18,148 nucleotides of DNA, from contig CALXON010000059.1 of the NCBI GenBank assembly GCA_944389985.1, positions 1 to 18,148 on the forward strand, given 5' to 3'. Below are positions 6,889 through 14,371 of the stretch, piece by piece. The notes beneath the pieces were generated by a model that saw nothing but the letters and a program-made list of their open reading frames with translations, made no database searches and was not told the origin of the DNA. Both the position numbers and the translations under genes were made by a program. The first letter of the stretch is position 1; every line of letters begins with the position of its first letter. The DNA comes from an uncultured Spirochaetaceae bacterium (GTDB lineage Bacteria > Spirochaetota > Spirochaetia > Sphaerochaetales > Sphaerochaetaceae).

Positions 6889-8279
6889 TTCACATCCTCC
6901 ACTCTGGACAGCACCGTACCGTCCATAAGTCTTGTCCTGATTATATCTCCGGGAGAGAGATCCCTTCTTCTCTGTATCACTTTCCCGTTCTCATCCTCTG
7001 TCACAGAGTACCCGCGTCTGAGGATTGAGAGAGGTGAGAGTGCCTCCACCTCACGCTTTATCCCGTCAAGCCTCGACCGTGACACGGCCACAATGCTCTC
7101 CATCGTACCTGATGAATCCGAGAGAGCCCTCTCCAGCCTTCTTCTCTGATCGACAATCCTTGACCTGAGAGCATCATCAGAAGCCGAGAGGCTTTCCCTG
7201 ACTCTTCTTTCCCTGTTCTCAAGCTTCTTCAGAACCGATTCAAGGATATCCTCCTCGGCGTATCCGAGCCTTGTCTCCGCATTCTGCATCCTGAGGATGA
7301 GAAGTCTTCTGAGATCCTCGGAAGAGGGGATACGTCCTGTGAATGAGGCGATCCTCCTCTCAAAAAGTGAAAGACTGTGTCTTGCCTCCGAAAGTCTAAT
7401 GCTGTCCTCAGCGATTCTCTCCTTCAGAAGCGATGATGCCGTCCTCAGAGCGTTCTCAAGGCGTTCACGACGCCTGAATATCGTCTCTGTCGCGATCTCC
7501 GCAGCTGCTGATGGAGTTGGAGCACGTCTGTCAGCGACGAAGTCCGAGATGGGCCAGTCTATCTCATGTCCCACTGCTGAGATCACAGGGATCGAACAGT
7601 CATGTATCGCCTCGATCACCTCGGGCTCTGAAAAGCATGAGAGGTCCTCGACGCTTCCGCCTCCGCGTCCTACGATCAGAAGGTCACATGCCTGGAAGTT
7701 GTCCGCCTGCCTGATCCTCGATGCGATATCAGCCGCAGCTCCCTCACCCTGTACTGCGGAAGGGAAGATGATCACATCAAGTGAGGGCGCACGTCTTCGT
7801 GTTATGTTGAGAATGTCCCTTATGGCAGCTCCTGTAGGGCTTGTCACGACTCCCAGTACAGATATCTCCTCAGGTATGGGTTTCTTTCTGTCCTCATCGA
7901 AATAACCGAGTGATCTGTAGTACTCCTTCCTCTTCTCGATCATCTGCAAGAGGTCGCCTTCTCCCTTCTTCTTCATCTCCCTGATGACGTAGGTCAGCTT
8001 TCCTGTCTTCGTGTAGTAGGAGAGGGAACCGCGGGCAACGACGAGATCGCCGTTTGAAGGGTAGTCCATTGAGTACTGGGCGGAACGGAAGACAGCCGCG
8101 TCGATCGCACTTGAGCTGTCCTTGAGCGTGAAGTACCAGTGACCTGATGATGCAGGCCTGAATCCCGATACCTCTCCCTCTATCCTGAGCTCATAGAAGA
8201 TCTCCTCGACAGTATCGTGAATGAGGCCGTTCGCCTCGCTTACAGTCAATGTCCTGCCGAAGATGTCATAGCTGTCCAT
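6885..8279 (-). CDS. xseA: Exonuclease VII large subunit
   Basis: XseA is the catalytic subunit of the single-strand-specific exonuclease VII, which degrades ssDNA from either end in repair. The 464 residues are close to family length. An N-terminal OB fold (about 5-102, with GEVSGFRPASSGHWYFTLKD) is followed by the nuclease domain. There VVTSPTGAAIRDI (144-156), LLIVGRGGGSVEDLSCF (200-216) and VGHEIDWPISDFVADRRAPT (236-255) carry the conserved catalytic residues. A long coiled-coil stretch follows (about 265-420) before the C-terminal LSILRRGYSVT block. The start at 8279 has no Shine-Dalgarno; an extended -10 (TGC TAGAAT) ends 6 nt before it, suggesting a leaderless mRNA. It heads the xseA-xseB-purU operon. 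Confidence 0.97.
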   Translation of the reverse strand: MDSYDIFGRTLTVSEANGLIHDTVEEIFYELRIEGEVSGFRPASSGHWYFTLKDSSSAIDAAVFRSAQYSMDYPSNGDLVVARGSLSYYTKTGKLTYVIREMKKKGEGDLLQMIEKRKEYYRSLGYFDEDRKKPIPEEISVLGVVTSPTGAAIRDILNITRRRAPSLDVIIFPSAVQGEGAAADIASRIRQADNFQACDLLIVGRGGGSVEDLSCFSEPEVIEAIHDCSIPVISAVGHEIDWPISDFVADRRAPTPSAAAEIATETIFRRRERLENALRTASSLLKERIAEDSIRLSEARHSLSLFERRIASFTGRIPSSEDLRRLLILRMQNAETRLGYAEEDILESVLKKLENRERRVRESLSASDDALRSRIVDQRRRLERALSDSSGTMESIVAVSRSRLDGIKREVEALSPLSILRRGYSVTEDENGKVIQRRRDLSPGDIIRTRLMDGTVLSRVEDVK

Positions 8280-8285
8280 AAAGGT

Positions 8286-8294
8286 ATTCTAGCA
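8286..8294 (-). promoter_or_regulatory. Extended -10 box for xseA, leaderless spacing
   Basis: On the minus strand TGC is followed by TAGAAT (8291 to 8286), then six bases and the xseA ATG. Usual spacing places transcription start on the A of the ATG. No -35 close to consensus is seen at 16-18 nt, and no ribosome site separates box and start. Confidence 0.55.
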
Positions 8295-8310
8295 GAAATG
8301 ACAGTGTTGG

Positions 8311-8319
8311 TGCTATTAT
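8311..8319 (+). promoter_or_regulatory. Extended -10 box for the YwaF-like gene
   Basis: TGC (8311-8313) precedes TATTAT (8314-8319), which ends 8 nt before the ATG at 8328. No Shine-Dalgarno is found. Predicted transcription start is at about 8326, a leader of 0-2 nt. It faces away from the xseA -10 box, only about 20 bp from it. Confidence 0.5.
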
Positions 8320-8327
8320 CAGCACAT

Positions 8328-9059
8328 ATGTCACTGTGGCTCTATACATCGGATCATATTCCTGACGGGTACGGAATGGGGACTTTCTCTCCGGGGCATC
8401 TCTTCTGGCTTGCCGTATCGCTCTTTATCTTCATCTTCATAGGAAGGATGTACAAGGCGAGTGATGAGAAGAGAAGGACGCGCATGCGCTGGATACTCGC
8501 CATTCTCATGATCGTTGATGAGATATACAAGGACGTGCTGACAATCGCCACAGGTCAGTGGCTCTGGGAGTATCTTCCGCTCCATCTCTGTTCCATCTCG
8601 ATATTCATGGCCTTCATCTATACGGCGACGGGGAACAGACTTGTCGAGGAGTATCTCTACGCGGTCTCCCTCCCGACTGCCACGATGGCGCTTGTATTTC
8701 CTGACTGGATGAACCTGCCGTTCCTGAATCTGATGAACTTCCACAGCTTCACGATACACATAATGATAGTGCTCTATCCTGTGATGCTGCTCTATGGGGG
8801 CTTCCGTCCTGATACGAAATACCTTTTCCGCCTCATCTCGTTCATCGTGCTCTATGGCTTCCTGATATATTTCGTGAATCAGGTTCTGGACACGAACTTC
8901 TTCTTCATGAACGGAGCTGCGGAGGGTAATCCGCTCTCTGTGCTTGAAAAGTATGTTGGAGGATGGTACAGGGCAGCCTTTCCCGTCATCGCGCTGATCG
9001 TGTGGCTGCCCATGTATTACTTTCCGTCAAGAGCTCTCAGACGTCAGCCTCGTCCCTGA
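8328..9059 (+). CDS. YwaF/TIGR02206 family integral membrane protein
   Basis: This 243-residue multi-pass membrane protein belongs to a conserved family of unknown function typified by Bacillus YwaF. About six or seven helices are visible, for example at 24-40, 54-72, 86-101, 113-124, 141-157, 167-184 and 216-233. Recognisable family blocks are FSPGHLFWLAV at the first helix, YLPLHLCSISIF (82-93), FHSFTIHIMIVLYP (138-151) and DTNFFFMNGAAEGNPLSVLE (188-207). I chose ATG 8328 over 8298 and the upstream in-frame ATG at 8217. It matches the short N-terminus of the family, avoids overlap with xseA, and lies just after an extended -10 box. Neither 8328 nor 8298 has a good ribosome site. The 3' end overlaps pncB by 23 nt tail-to-tail. 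Confidence 0.82.
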   Translation: MSLWLYTSDHIPDGYGMGTFSPGHLFWLAVSLFIFIFIGRMYKASDEKRRTRMRWILAILMIVDEIYKDVLTIATGQWLWEYLPLHLCSISIFMAFIYTATGNRLVEEYLYAVSLPTATMALVFPDWMNLPFLNLMNFHSFTIHIMIVLYPVMLLYGGFRPDTKYLFRLISFIVLYGFLIYFVNQVLDTNFFFMNGAAEGNPLSVLEKYVGGWYRAAFPVIALIVWLPMYYFPSRALRRQPRP

Positions 9060-10503
9060 CCTCGCTCTCCTTCCTTCTTGCTTCAACAAGAAGCTCTGTC
9101 TTGAGGCTTCTGAGCTTCTCTGAAAGCGATACCTTGTAGATATGAGGATTGATCTGCCTCTTGTAGGATTTGTCGAAGGCTGAGAGGAGCTCTGCCGATG
9201 TATTCTGTATCTCCTTCAGGTCCCTTGATGGTGTGATCCTCTTGCCATTCTCCATCTTCTTCGTCAGAAGCGGTTTGAACGATGCATAGGCATTCTTCTT
9301 CATCACGAAGAAGTCTGCGGTGGAGAAGGGGTGGTAGAAGGTGTAGTTCCTGCCGCTCTCGAGCTTCTCGTCAGAGAGCGTTATGAGATCAGCAAGTGCT
9401 CCACCGTTCCTGTCGAAGAACCTGTATACCTGCTTGATGCCGGGGTTGGTGGTCTTCTCATAGCTAGATGAGACCTTGAGACAGGGCTTGAACACTCCGT
9501 CCTCCTCCTTGGCGGCAAGCTTGTACACTCCATTGAGTGATGCCTGGCTTCCTCCAGTCACAAGATGGGTTCCTATTCCCCAGCTGTCAATTGGAGCACC
9601 GTCTGAGATGAGGCTCTTTATGATATCCTCAGTGATGTCGTTCGATACACAGATCTTCGCATCCTCAAGTCCTGCCGCATCAAGCTTTGCCCTGATGGCC
9701 TTCGTGAGGGATGAGAGGGCTCCTGAGTCGATCCTGACACCGATGCTCTTGCCTTTGGCCTTCATCTCAAGGCCGATCTTTATCGCGGCCTCGATGCCTG
9801 AGCCGAGGGTGTCATATGTGTCTATCAGGAGGATGCCGTTGTCAGGATAGATCTCTGTGAACTTCCTGAAAGCCTCCTCTTCTGACGGATAGCTCATGAT
9901 CCATGAGTGCGCCATCGTTCCGGAGACCGGTATTCCGTAGATCTTTCCGGCATATGTGTTGCTGGTGGAGACCGTTCCTCCTATGAAGGATGCACGTGAT
10001 GCGGAGTGCGCTCCGTTCTCTCCCTGTGCTCTCCTGAGACCGAACTCCATGATGCTTCCGTGTCCTTTCGTCGCAAGGACCATCCTTGAGGCCTTTGTGG
10101 CGATGAGTGTCTGGAAGTTGACGGAGTTCAGGAGGAGGGATTCTATCAGCTGTGCGTCCATGAGATCGCTCTCGACCCTTATGAGGGGCTCTCCGGGGAA
10201 TGCCGGAGTACCCTCGTCGAACGCATAGACATCTCCGTGGAAGCGGTATGTCCTCAGATACTCCAGAAATCCCTTGTCAAACATGTTCAGCGATGAGAGA
10301 TAGTCGATGTCATCGGCTGAGAATGACAGGGAGGAAAGCTTGTCCAGAAGCTCTTCCACTCCTGTGAATATGGTGTAGCCACCCTGAAATGGATTGTTCC
10401 TGTAGAACATGTCGAATACCGCCCTTGAATCATGGTGCTCAAGGTAGTATCCCTGCATCATTGTCAGTTCATAGAAGTCGGTTATGAGAGCGCTGGTGTT
10501 CAT
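9037..10503 (-). CDS. pncB: Nicotinate phosphoribosyltransferase
   Basis: PncB condenses nicotinate with phosphoribosyl pyrophosphate, using ATP, to form nicotinate mononucleotide in the Preiss-Handler NAD salvage route. The 488 residues match the longer bacterial form. Landmarks are TDFYELTMMQGYY (8-20), EFGLRRAQG (153-161), GTMAHSWIMSYPSEEEAF (195-212), LLIDTYDTLGSG (225-236) and GVRIDSGAL (255-263), then the WGIGTHLVTGG phosphate-binding region. His199 in MAHSW is the expected phospho-accepting residue. TAAAGGAGA stands 6 nt before the ATG. It begins 11 nt after the serS stop, so it is the last gene of the trmL-proC-serS-pncB block. The C-terminal end is Glu/Arg-rich and runs into the convergent YwaF-like gene. 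Confidence 0.96.
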   Translation of the reverse strand: MNTSALITDFYELTMMQGYYLEHHDSRAVFDMFYRNNPFQGGYTIFTGVEELLDKLSSLSFSADDIDYLSSLNMFDKGFLEYLRTYRFHGDVYAFDEGTPAFPGEPLIRVESDLMDAQLIESLLLNSVNFQTLIATKASRMVLATKGHGSIMEFGLRRAQGENGAHSASRASFIGGTVSTSNTYAGKIYGIPVSGTMAHSWIMSYPSEEEAFRKFTEIYPDNGILLIDTYDTLGSGIEAAIKIGLEMKAKGKSIGVRIDSGALSSLTKAIRAKLDAAGLEDAKICVSNDITEDIIKSLISDGAPIDSWGIGTHLVTGGSQASLNGVYKLAAKEEDGVFKPCLKVSSSYEKTTNPGIKQVYRFFDRNGGALADLITLSDEKLESGRNYTFYHPFSTADFFVMKKNAYASFKPLLTKKMENGKRITPSRDLKEIQNTSAELLSAFDKSYKRQINPHIYKVSLSEKLRSLKTELLVEARRKESEVRDEADV

Positions 10504-10514
10504 GGCTTTCTCCT

Positions 10515-11792
10515 TTATTTTCTGACGATTCTGTCGAAACCGCAGTAGGGGATGAGGGCCTGAGGAATGGAAACCGTTCCGTCCTCATTCTGATAGTTCT
10601 CAAGGATCGCGACGATCGCTCTCGAGAGGGCCACAGCCGTTCCGTTGAGCATGTGCACGAACTTCACCTTGCCGTCATCGTCCCTGTATCTGATGTTCAG
10701 TGATCTTGCCTGATAGTCCGTGCAGTTCGATGTCGAGGTGACCTCTCCGTACTCTCCGTTCTCTCCGCGTCCCGGCATCCATGCCTCGATGTCGAACTTG
10801 CGGTATGCAGGAGCACCGAGATCGCCAGTGGCTGTGTCTACGATGCGGTACGGAATGCCGAGACCCTGGAAGATCTCCTCCTCGATCGAGAGGATCTCCT
10901 TGTGGAATGCGTCGCTCTCCTCAGGCAGACAGTATATGAACATCTCGAGCTTCGAGAACTGATGTACCCTGTAGAGTCCCTTCGAGTACTGTCCGGCTCC
11001 GCCTGCCTCCCTTCTGAAGCAGTGTGAGAGACCTGTCATCTTTATAGGGAGACTTGCCTTGTCCAGTATCTGTCCGGAATAGTAACCGCCGAGTGTGATC
11101 TCAGCAGTTCCTACAAGACATGTTCCCGTTCCCTCGATCGTGTAGATGTTGGACTCAGCACCTCTCGGGTTGAAGCCGATGCCCTGGAGGATCTCCTCCT
11201 TGGCGATGTCCGGAGTGATGAACGGTGTGAAGCCGTGGCGGAGCACAATGTCCATCGCGTAGCGCTCAAGTGCCATCTGGAGTATCACACCCTGATTCTT
11301 GATGTAGTAGAACTTCTGTCCCGAGACCTTCGCTCCGCTTTCGAAGTCGAGGATGTCCAGAGCCTCTCCGAGTTCCACATGGTCCTTTGCCTTGAAGCTG
11401 AATTTCGTAGGTTCGCCATAGAACTTCACGGCAAGGCTGTCCTTGTCCTCCTTTCCGACAGGAGCCTCAGGGGATGCATAGTTAGGAATAGTCCTCGCCT
11501 CAGCCTGGAAGACGTTCTCGATCTCTGTCAGCTCAGCCTCCGCTGCTGCAAGCTCATCTTTTATGGCCTTTCCCTCTGCAATCAGGGCATTCCTTGTCTC
11601 AGGATCGAGCTTTCCCTTCATCTTCGCGGCAGTCTCGTTCCTCTTTGCCCTGAGGGCCTCTGTCTTCTGGAGAAGGGCGCTCCTTTTGTCCATATCCTCA
11701 GCGATCTTCTTCAGATCGACGTTCATGTATCTTGTCTCGATGTTCCTCTGGATCTCATCGTACCTTGTCTTGATATCTCTGATGTCTATCAT
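10515..11792 (-). CDS. serS: Seryl-tRNA synthetase
   Basis: SerS charges tRNA-Ser with serine (and tRNA-Sec where present). The 425 residues match the bacterial norm. The N-terminal antiparallel coiled coil that grips the tRNA long arm lies at about 28-100. The class II catalytic domain follows: serine-site TAE at 229-231, motif 2 beginning with FRRE (259-262) and continuing to the VHQFSKLEMF block (276-285), and motif 3 around HMLNGTAVALSRAIVAILEN (380-399) with Arg391. The GEVTSTSNCTDYQARSL segment (349-365) is also characteristic. The start is preceded by GAGGCAGGA. It lies 17 nt after proC and 11 nt before pncB, consistent with one transcript. Confidence 0.98.
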   Translation of the reverse strand: MIDIRDIKTRYDEIQRNIETRYMNVDLKKIAEDMDKRSALLQKTEALRAKRNETAAKMKGKLDPETRNALIAEGKAIKDELAAAEAELTEIENVFQAEARTIPNYASPEAPVGKEDKDSLAVKFYGEPTKFSFKAKDHVELGEALDILDFESGAKVSGQKFYYIKNQGVILQMALERYAMDIVLRHGFTPFITPDIAKEEILQGIGFNPRGAESNIYTIEGTGTCLVGTAEITLGGYYSGQILDKASLPIKMTGLSHCFRREAGGAGQYSKGLYRVHQFSKLEMFIYCLPEESDAFHKEILSIEEEIFQGLGIPYRIVDTATGDLGAPAYRKFDIEAWMPGRGENGEYGEVTSTSNCTDYQARSLNIRYRDDDGKVKFVHMLNGTAVALSRAIVAILENYQNEDGTVSIPQALIPYCGFDRIVRK

Positions 11793-11809
11793 ATTCCTGC
11801 CTCACAAAA

Positions 11810-12601
11810 TTATCTGAGAGCCTCGCTCTCAAGCTCATTGCTTCTTCTTGCCGCTCTTTCGACAGCATCCATCAGCGTGCTGCCGAAGCCTCCGTCCTGA
11901 AGTGCCTGCACACCTTCTATTGTTGTTCCTGCAGCAGAGCAGACCATGGTCTCAAGCTCTATTGCATTCTTACCGGAGCTCTTCAGAACCTCGGCTGCAC
12001 TGATTGCGGTGTCACGGACGATCGAGAGAGCCTCAGGGTAGGGGATTCCTGCCTTGACGCCTCCCATAGCCATCTGGTGCATCGCCTCGAAAATGTATGC
12101 GATTCCAGATCCCGAGATTCCGATGAATGCCGGGAAGAGATTCTCAGGAAGGAAGTATGCAGAGCCGAATGACGATGCGATCTTGAATGCCTTGTCCCTG
12201 CTATCTGCATCGACACCGGAGCCTGCTGCTATCGCGGTGACAGCCTTTCTTGCAGATGCCGCGATGTTCGGCATGAAGCGTACTATGCAGTCTGTCCCGA
12301 GATGATCCTCAAGAACCGAGAGAGGCACACCTGCTGCAATGCTTATCCAGAGATCTGTCTCGATCTCCCTGAGCGTCACATAGAGTGATGGAAGTACCTG
12401 GGGCTTCACGGCGATGAGGATGGCATCGCTTCCTGAAGCGTCCTCGATCGATGAGAGCACCGATATGCCCTCGTGTTCGGATGCAAGCTGCTCAGCTTTC
12501 TCCTGAACCTTGTCGTATACTGCGACGTCATACTCTGAATCGTGGAGTGCGGAAGCGATCGCGCTTCCCATGTTTCCAGCTCCGATAACAGAAATCCTCA
12601 T
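11810..12601 (-). CDS. proC: Pyrroline-5-carboxylate reductase
   Basis: ProC carries out the last step of proline synthesis, NAD(P)H-dependent reduction of pyrroline-5-carboxylate. From the start chosen it has 263 residues. The nucleotide-binding loop GAGNMG (7-12) opens a Rossmann fold, followed by AVKPQV, VRFMPNIAA and the dimerisation domain with GISGSGIAYIFEAM. The C-terminal block reads CSAAGTTIEGVQALQDGGF where most relatives have SPGGTT, so Pro and one Gly are replaced by Ala. I start at 12601 rather than the ATG four codons upstream because it forms an exact ATGA overlap with the trmL stop and puts the Rossmann strand at the N-terminus as usual. Confidence 0.94.
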   Translation of the reverse strand: MRISVIGAGNMGSAIASALHDSEYDVAVYDKVQEKAEQLASEHEGISVLSSIEDASGSDAILIAVKPQVLPSLYVTLREIETDLWISIAAGVPLSVLEDHLGTDCIVRFMPNIAASARKAVTAIAAGSGVDADSRDKAFKIASSFGSAYFLPENLFPAFIGISGSGIAYIFEAMHQMAMGGVKAGIPYPEALSIVRDTAISAAEVLKSSGKNAIELETMVCSAAGTTIEGVQALQDGGFGSTLMDAVERAARRSNELESEALR

Positions 12602-13104
12602 AGGCTCTCCCATTTCATTCTGTGCAGCTCTCCCGTTCTTCCCATATCAGGGAATCCCTGCTGCCTGTAGTATTCATATGCCGCGATTGCGGCGCTGTTT
12701 GACAGATTAAGGCTCCTCATGTCGTTCCTCATGGGAATACGGAGGGTGGTGTCAGGATGCTTTATGAGTATCTCCTCATCAATTCCACGGCTTTCCTTTC
12801 CGAAGATGAAGAAGACCTCCTCATCAGATGGGAACGTGACATCGCTGTATACCTTCCTTCCCTTAGTGGAGAAGAAGTACATCGCCTTTTCCTGATACTC
12901 TGAAAGAAACTCCTCAACACTTTCATGGACGGTTATGTCCACATCCTGCCAGTAGTCCAGTCCGGCATGGCGCACAGCCTTCTCGGAGATGTCGAAACCA
13001 AGCGGCTTCACCAGATGAAGTCTTGCGCCGGTGACTGCACAAGTCCTGGCTATATTGCCTGTATTCTGGGGTATCTCCGGTTCAAATAGGCATATGCTGA
13101 GCAT
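12598..13104 (-). CDS. trmL: tRNA (cytidine(34)/uridine(34)-2'-O)-methyltransferase
   Basis: TrmL is a small SPOUT methyltransferase that 2'-O-methylates the wobble base of certain tRNA-Leu species. The 168 residues show the knot signatures in order: EPEIPQNTGNIARTC (8-22), FIFGKESRGI in the middle and IPMRNDMRSLNLSNSAAIA near the C-terminus. The start MLSICLFEPEIPQNTG is typical of the family, so the in-frame extension upstream into dinB is not used. A TATAAT box on the minus strand (13120-13125) lies 15 nt before the ATG. The bases between contain CCTCCTCC, which is not a ribosome site; the gene may be started by this weak promoter, by readthrough from dinB (61 nt upstream), or both. The stop overlaps the proC start (ATGA). 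Confidence 0.93.
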   Translation of the reverse strand: MLSICLFEPEIPQNTGNIARTCAVTGARLHLVKPLGFDISEKAVRHAGLDYWQDVDITVHESVEEFLSEYQEKAMYFFSTKGRKVYSDVTFPSDEEVFFIFGKESRGIDEEILIKHPDTTLRIPMRNDMRSLNLSNSAAIAAYEYYRQQGFPDMGRTGELHRMKWESL

Positions 13105-13119
13105 ATGGAGGAGGATAGC

Positions 13120-13125
13120 ATTATA
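13120..13125 (-). promoter_or_regulatory. Candidate -10 box for the trmL-proC-serS-pncB block
   Basis: TATAAT on the minus strand is a perfect -10 match in the short gap between dinB and trmL. No good -35 is seen 16-18 nt upstream and no TGn precedes it. Predicted leader is about 8-9 nt without a Shine-Dalgarno. Confidence 0.4.
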
Positions 13126-13165
13126 AGTGGATTCTGAACAGACCTGGAGGCTGCTGCACGGAGCT

Positions 13166-14329
13166 TCATTCCTTCTCAAGATGCCTCAGTCTCATGACCT
13201 TGCTGCCTTTCCTGCCAAGATCGAGGATTGTCTTCTCAAGCTCCCTTTCCTTCTTCTCCTTCTCACGGAAGAACTCACCCTGTTCGATGCTTTCCCCGTC
13301 ATATATTCCCTGAAGTGCCACACCTATCAGTCTGATGCCCTGTCCTCTGTACTTCGAGAACAGGAGATCATGTGCGATGTGGTAGACATCGGATGAGGAG
13401 TAGATGGCGCTTTCAGGGGTTGTCTGTATCGTTGTGGTGGTGAAGTCACCATAGCGGAGTTTCACAGAGACTGTTCTCGGTATCTTCTTCTCATCAAGTG
13501 CCCGGAACATCACATCCTCGCTCATCTCGAGAAGGGTGTCCTCTATGGCGTCGGTTGAGTAGAGGTCAGGATAGAAAGTCCTCTCCGTGGAGATCGATTT
13601 CGTCCTGCTCTCTCCCTGATATATCCCCGGATCGATACCTCGTGCCACCTTATATAGGTATGCTCCGGATGACTGTCCGAACATCCTCATAAGGTCGTCC
13701 TCACTGTACTTCCTGAGAGTCTCCGTGCTCTTTATGCCTCTCGACCTCAGTGCGGAGAGCATTGAGTCACCTATTCCCCAGAGCTTTCCGAGCCCTACTG
13801 TATCGACGAAAGCCTCCTCCTGACCTCTTGGAACGATTGTGAGACCATCGGGCTTTCTGTAGTCTGATGCGAGCTTTGCAATGAAGCGTGAGGATGCGAC
13901 TCCGATCGAGACTGTCAGCCCGGTCTCATTCAGGATGGTCTCCTTCAGTTTCCTCGCAGCCTTTCCGGGAAGAGGGTAGATCCTCTCCATTCCCGTCAGG
14001 TCCAGGAATGCCTCGTCAACAGAGACCTGAAGGAAGCCCGGAGCGAATGAACTGATGATTCCCATGACCTCACGGCTTTTCTCCGCATAGCGCGACATCC
14101 GGCCCTTAACGCAGATGGCATCAGGACAGAGCTTCAGCGCGGTCGTCATCGGCATGGCACTGTGCACTCCGTACTTCCTTGCCTCATACGAGCAGGTCGA
14201 TGCGACATGTCTCGGGCCCGGAGTGCCTATTATAAGGGGTTTGTCCTTATACTCCGGATGGTCGAGAATCTCGACGGAGGCGAAGAAAGCATCAAGATCG
14301 ATATGGAAGAAAACCTGACCCATCTCCAT
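13166..14329 (-). CDS. dinB: DNA polymerase IV (Y-family, translesion)
   Basis: DinB is an error-prone polymerase that copies past damaged template bases. The 387 residues include the palm motif HIDLDAFFASVE (9-20) with Asp11, and SVDEAFLD (103-110) with catalytic Asp105 and Glu106. VSIGVASSRFIAKLASDYRKPDG and the helix-hairpin-helix GLGKLWGIG follow, then the little-finger domain ending near RLIGVALQGI. The tail has QGEFF at 350-354, where relatives carry a clamp-binding QLSLF-like peptide; this would be a diverged version. A last helix follows (LEKTILDLGRKG). The start is 14329 or the in-frame ATG at 14323. TATTAT at 14341-14346 and TGG TACACT at 14333-14341 on the minus strand are possible -10 boxes. 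It diverges from the outer-membrane-like gene. Confidence 0.96.
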   Translation of the reverse strand: MEMGQVFFHIDLDAFFASVEILDHPEYKDKPLIIGTPGPRHVASTCSYEARKYGVHSAMPMTTALKLCPDAICVKGRMSRYAEKSREVMGIISSFAPGFLQVSVDEAFLDLTGMERIYPLPGKAARKLKETILNETGLTVSIGVASSRFIAKLASDYRKPDGLTIVPRGQEEAFVDTVGLGKLWGIGDSMLSALRSRGIKSTETLRKYSEDDLMRMFGQSSGAYLYKVARGIDPGIYQGESRTKSISTERTFYPDLYSTDAIEDTLLEMSEDVMFRALDEKKIPRTVSVKLRYGDFTTTTIQTTPESAIYSSSDVYHIAHDLLFSKYRGQGIRLIGVALQGIYDGESIEQGEFFREKEKKERELEKTILDLGRKGSKVMRLRHLEKE

Positions 14330-14355
14330 TAGAGTGTACCATAATACTCCTCATC

Positions 14356-14364
14356 TGCTATAAT
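14356..14364 (+). promoter_or_regulatory. Extended -10 box of the outer-membrane-like gene
   Basis: TGC (14356-14358) plus a perfect TATAAT (14359-14364) ends 7 nt before the ATG at 14372. No Shine-Dalgarno fits in the seven bases CCGGAAC. Predicted transcription start falls within a base of the ATG, so the mRNA should be leaderless. The -35 region shows no clear match. Confidence 0.65.
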
Positions 14365-14371
14365 CCGGAAC

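Noticed and set aside
7297..7905. 202-codon + strand frame inside xseA
   Set aside because: It is antisense to conserved xseA coding sequence, with low-complexity Ser/Arg composition and no ribosome site; a codon-bias shadow.
8217..8327. Longer N-terminus for the YwaF-like protein, overlapping the xseA start
   Set aside because: The extra residues are not like the family's N-terminus and would place the start inside xseA, upstream of the likely promoter.
11235..11900. 221-codon + strand frame over serS and the proC end
   Set aside because: It is antisense to serS; the Leu/Ser/Cys-rich composition is what the complement of this coding sequence produces.
13105..13179. In-frame 25-residue extension of TrmL into dinB
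   Set aside because: The extension is coding sequence of dinB in another frame plus the gap; TrmL proteins start at the MLSICLFEPEIPQN position.
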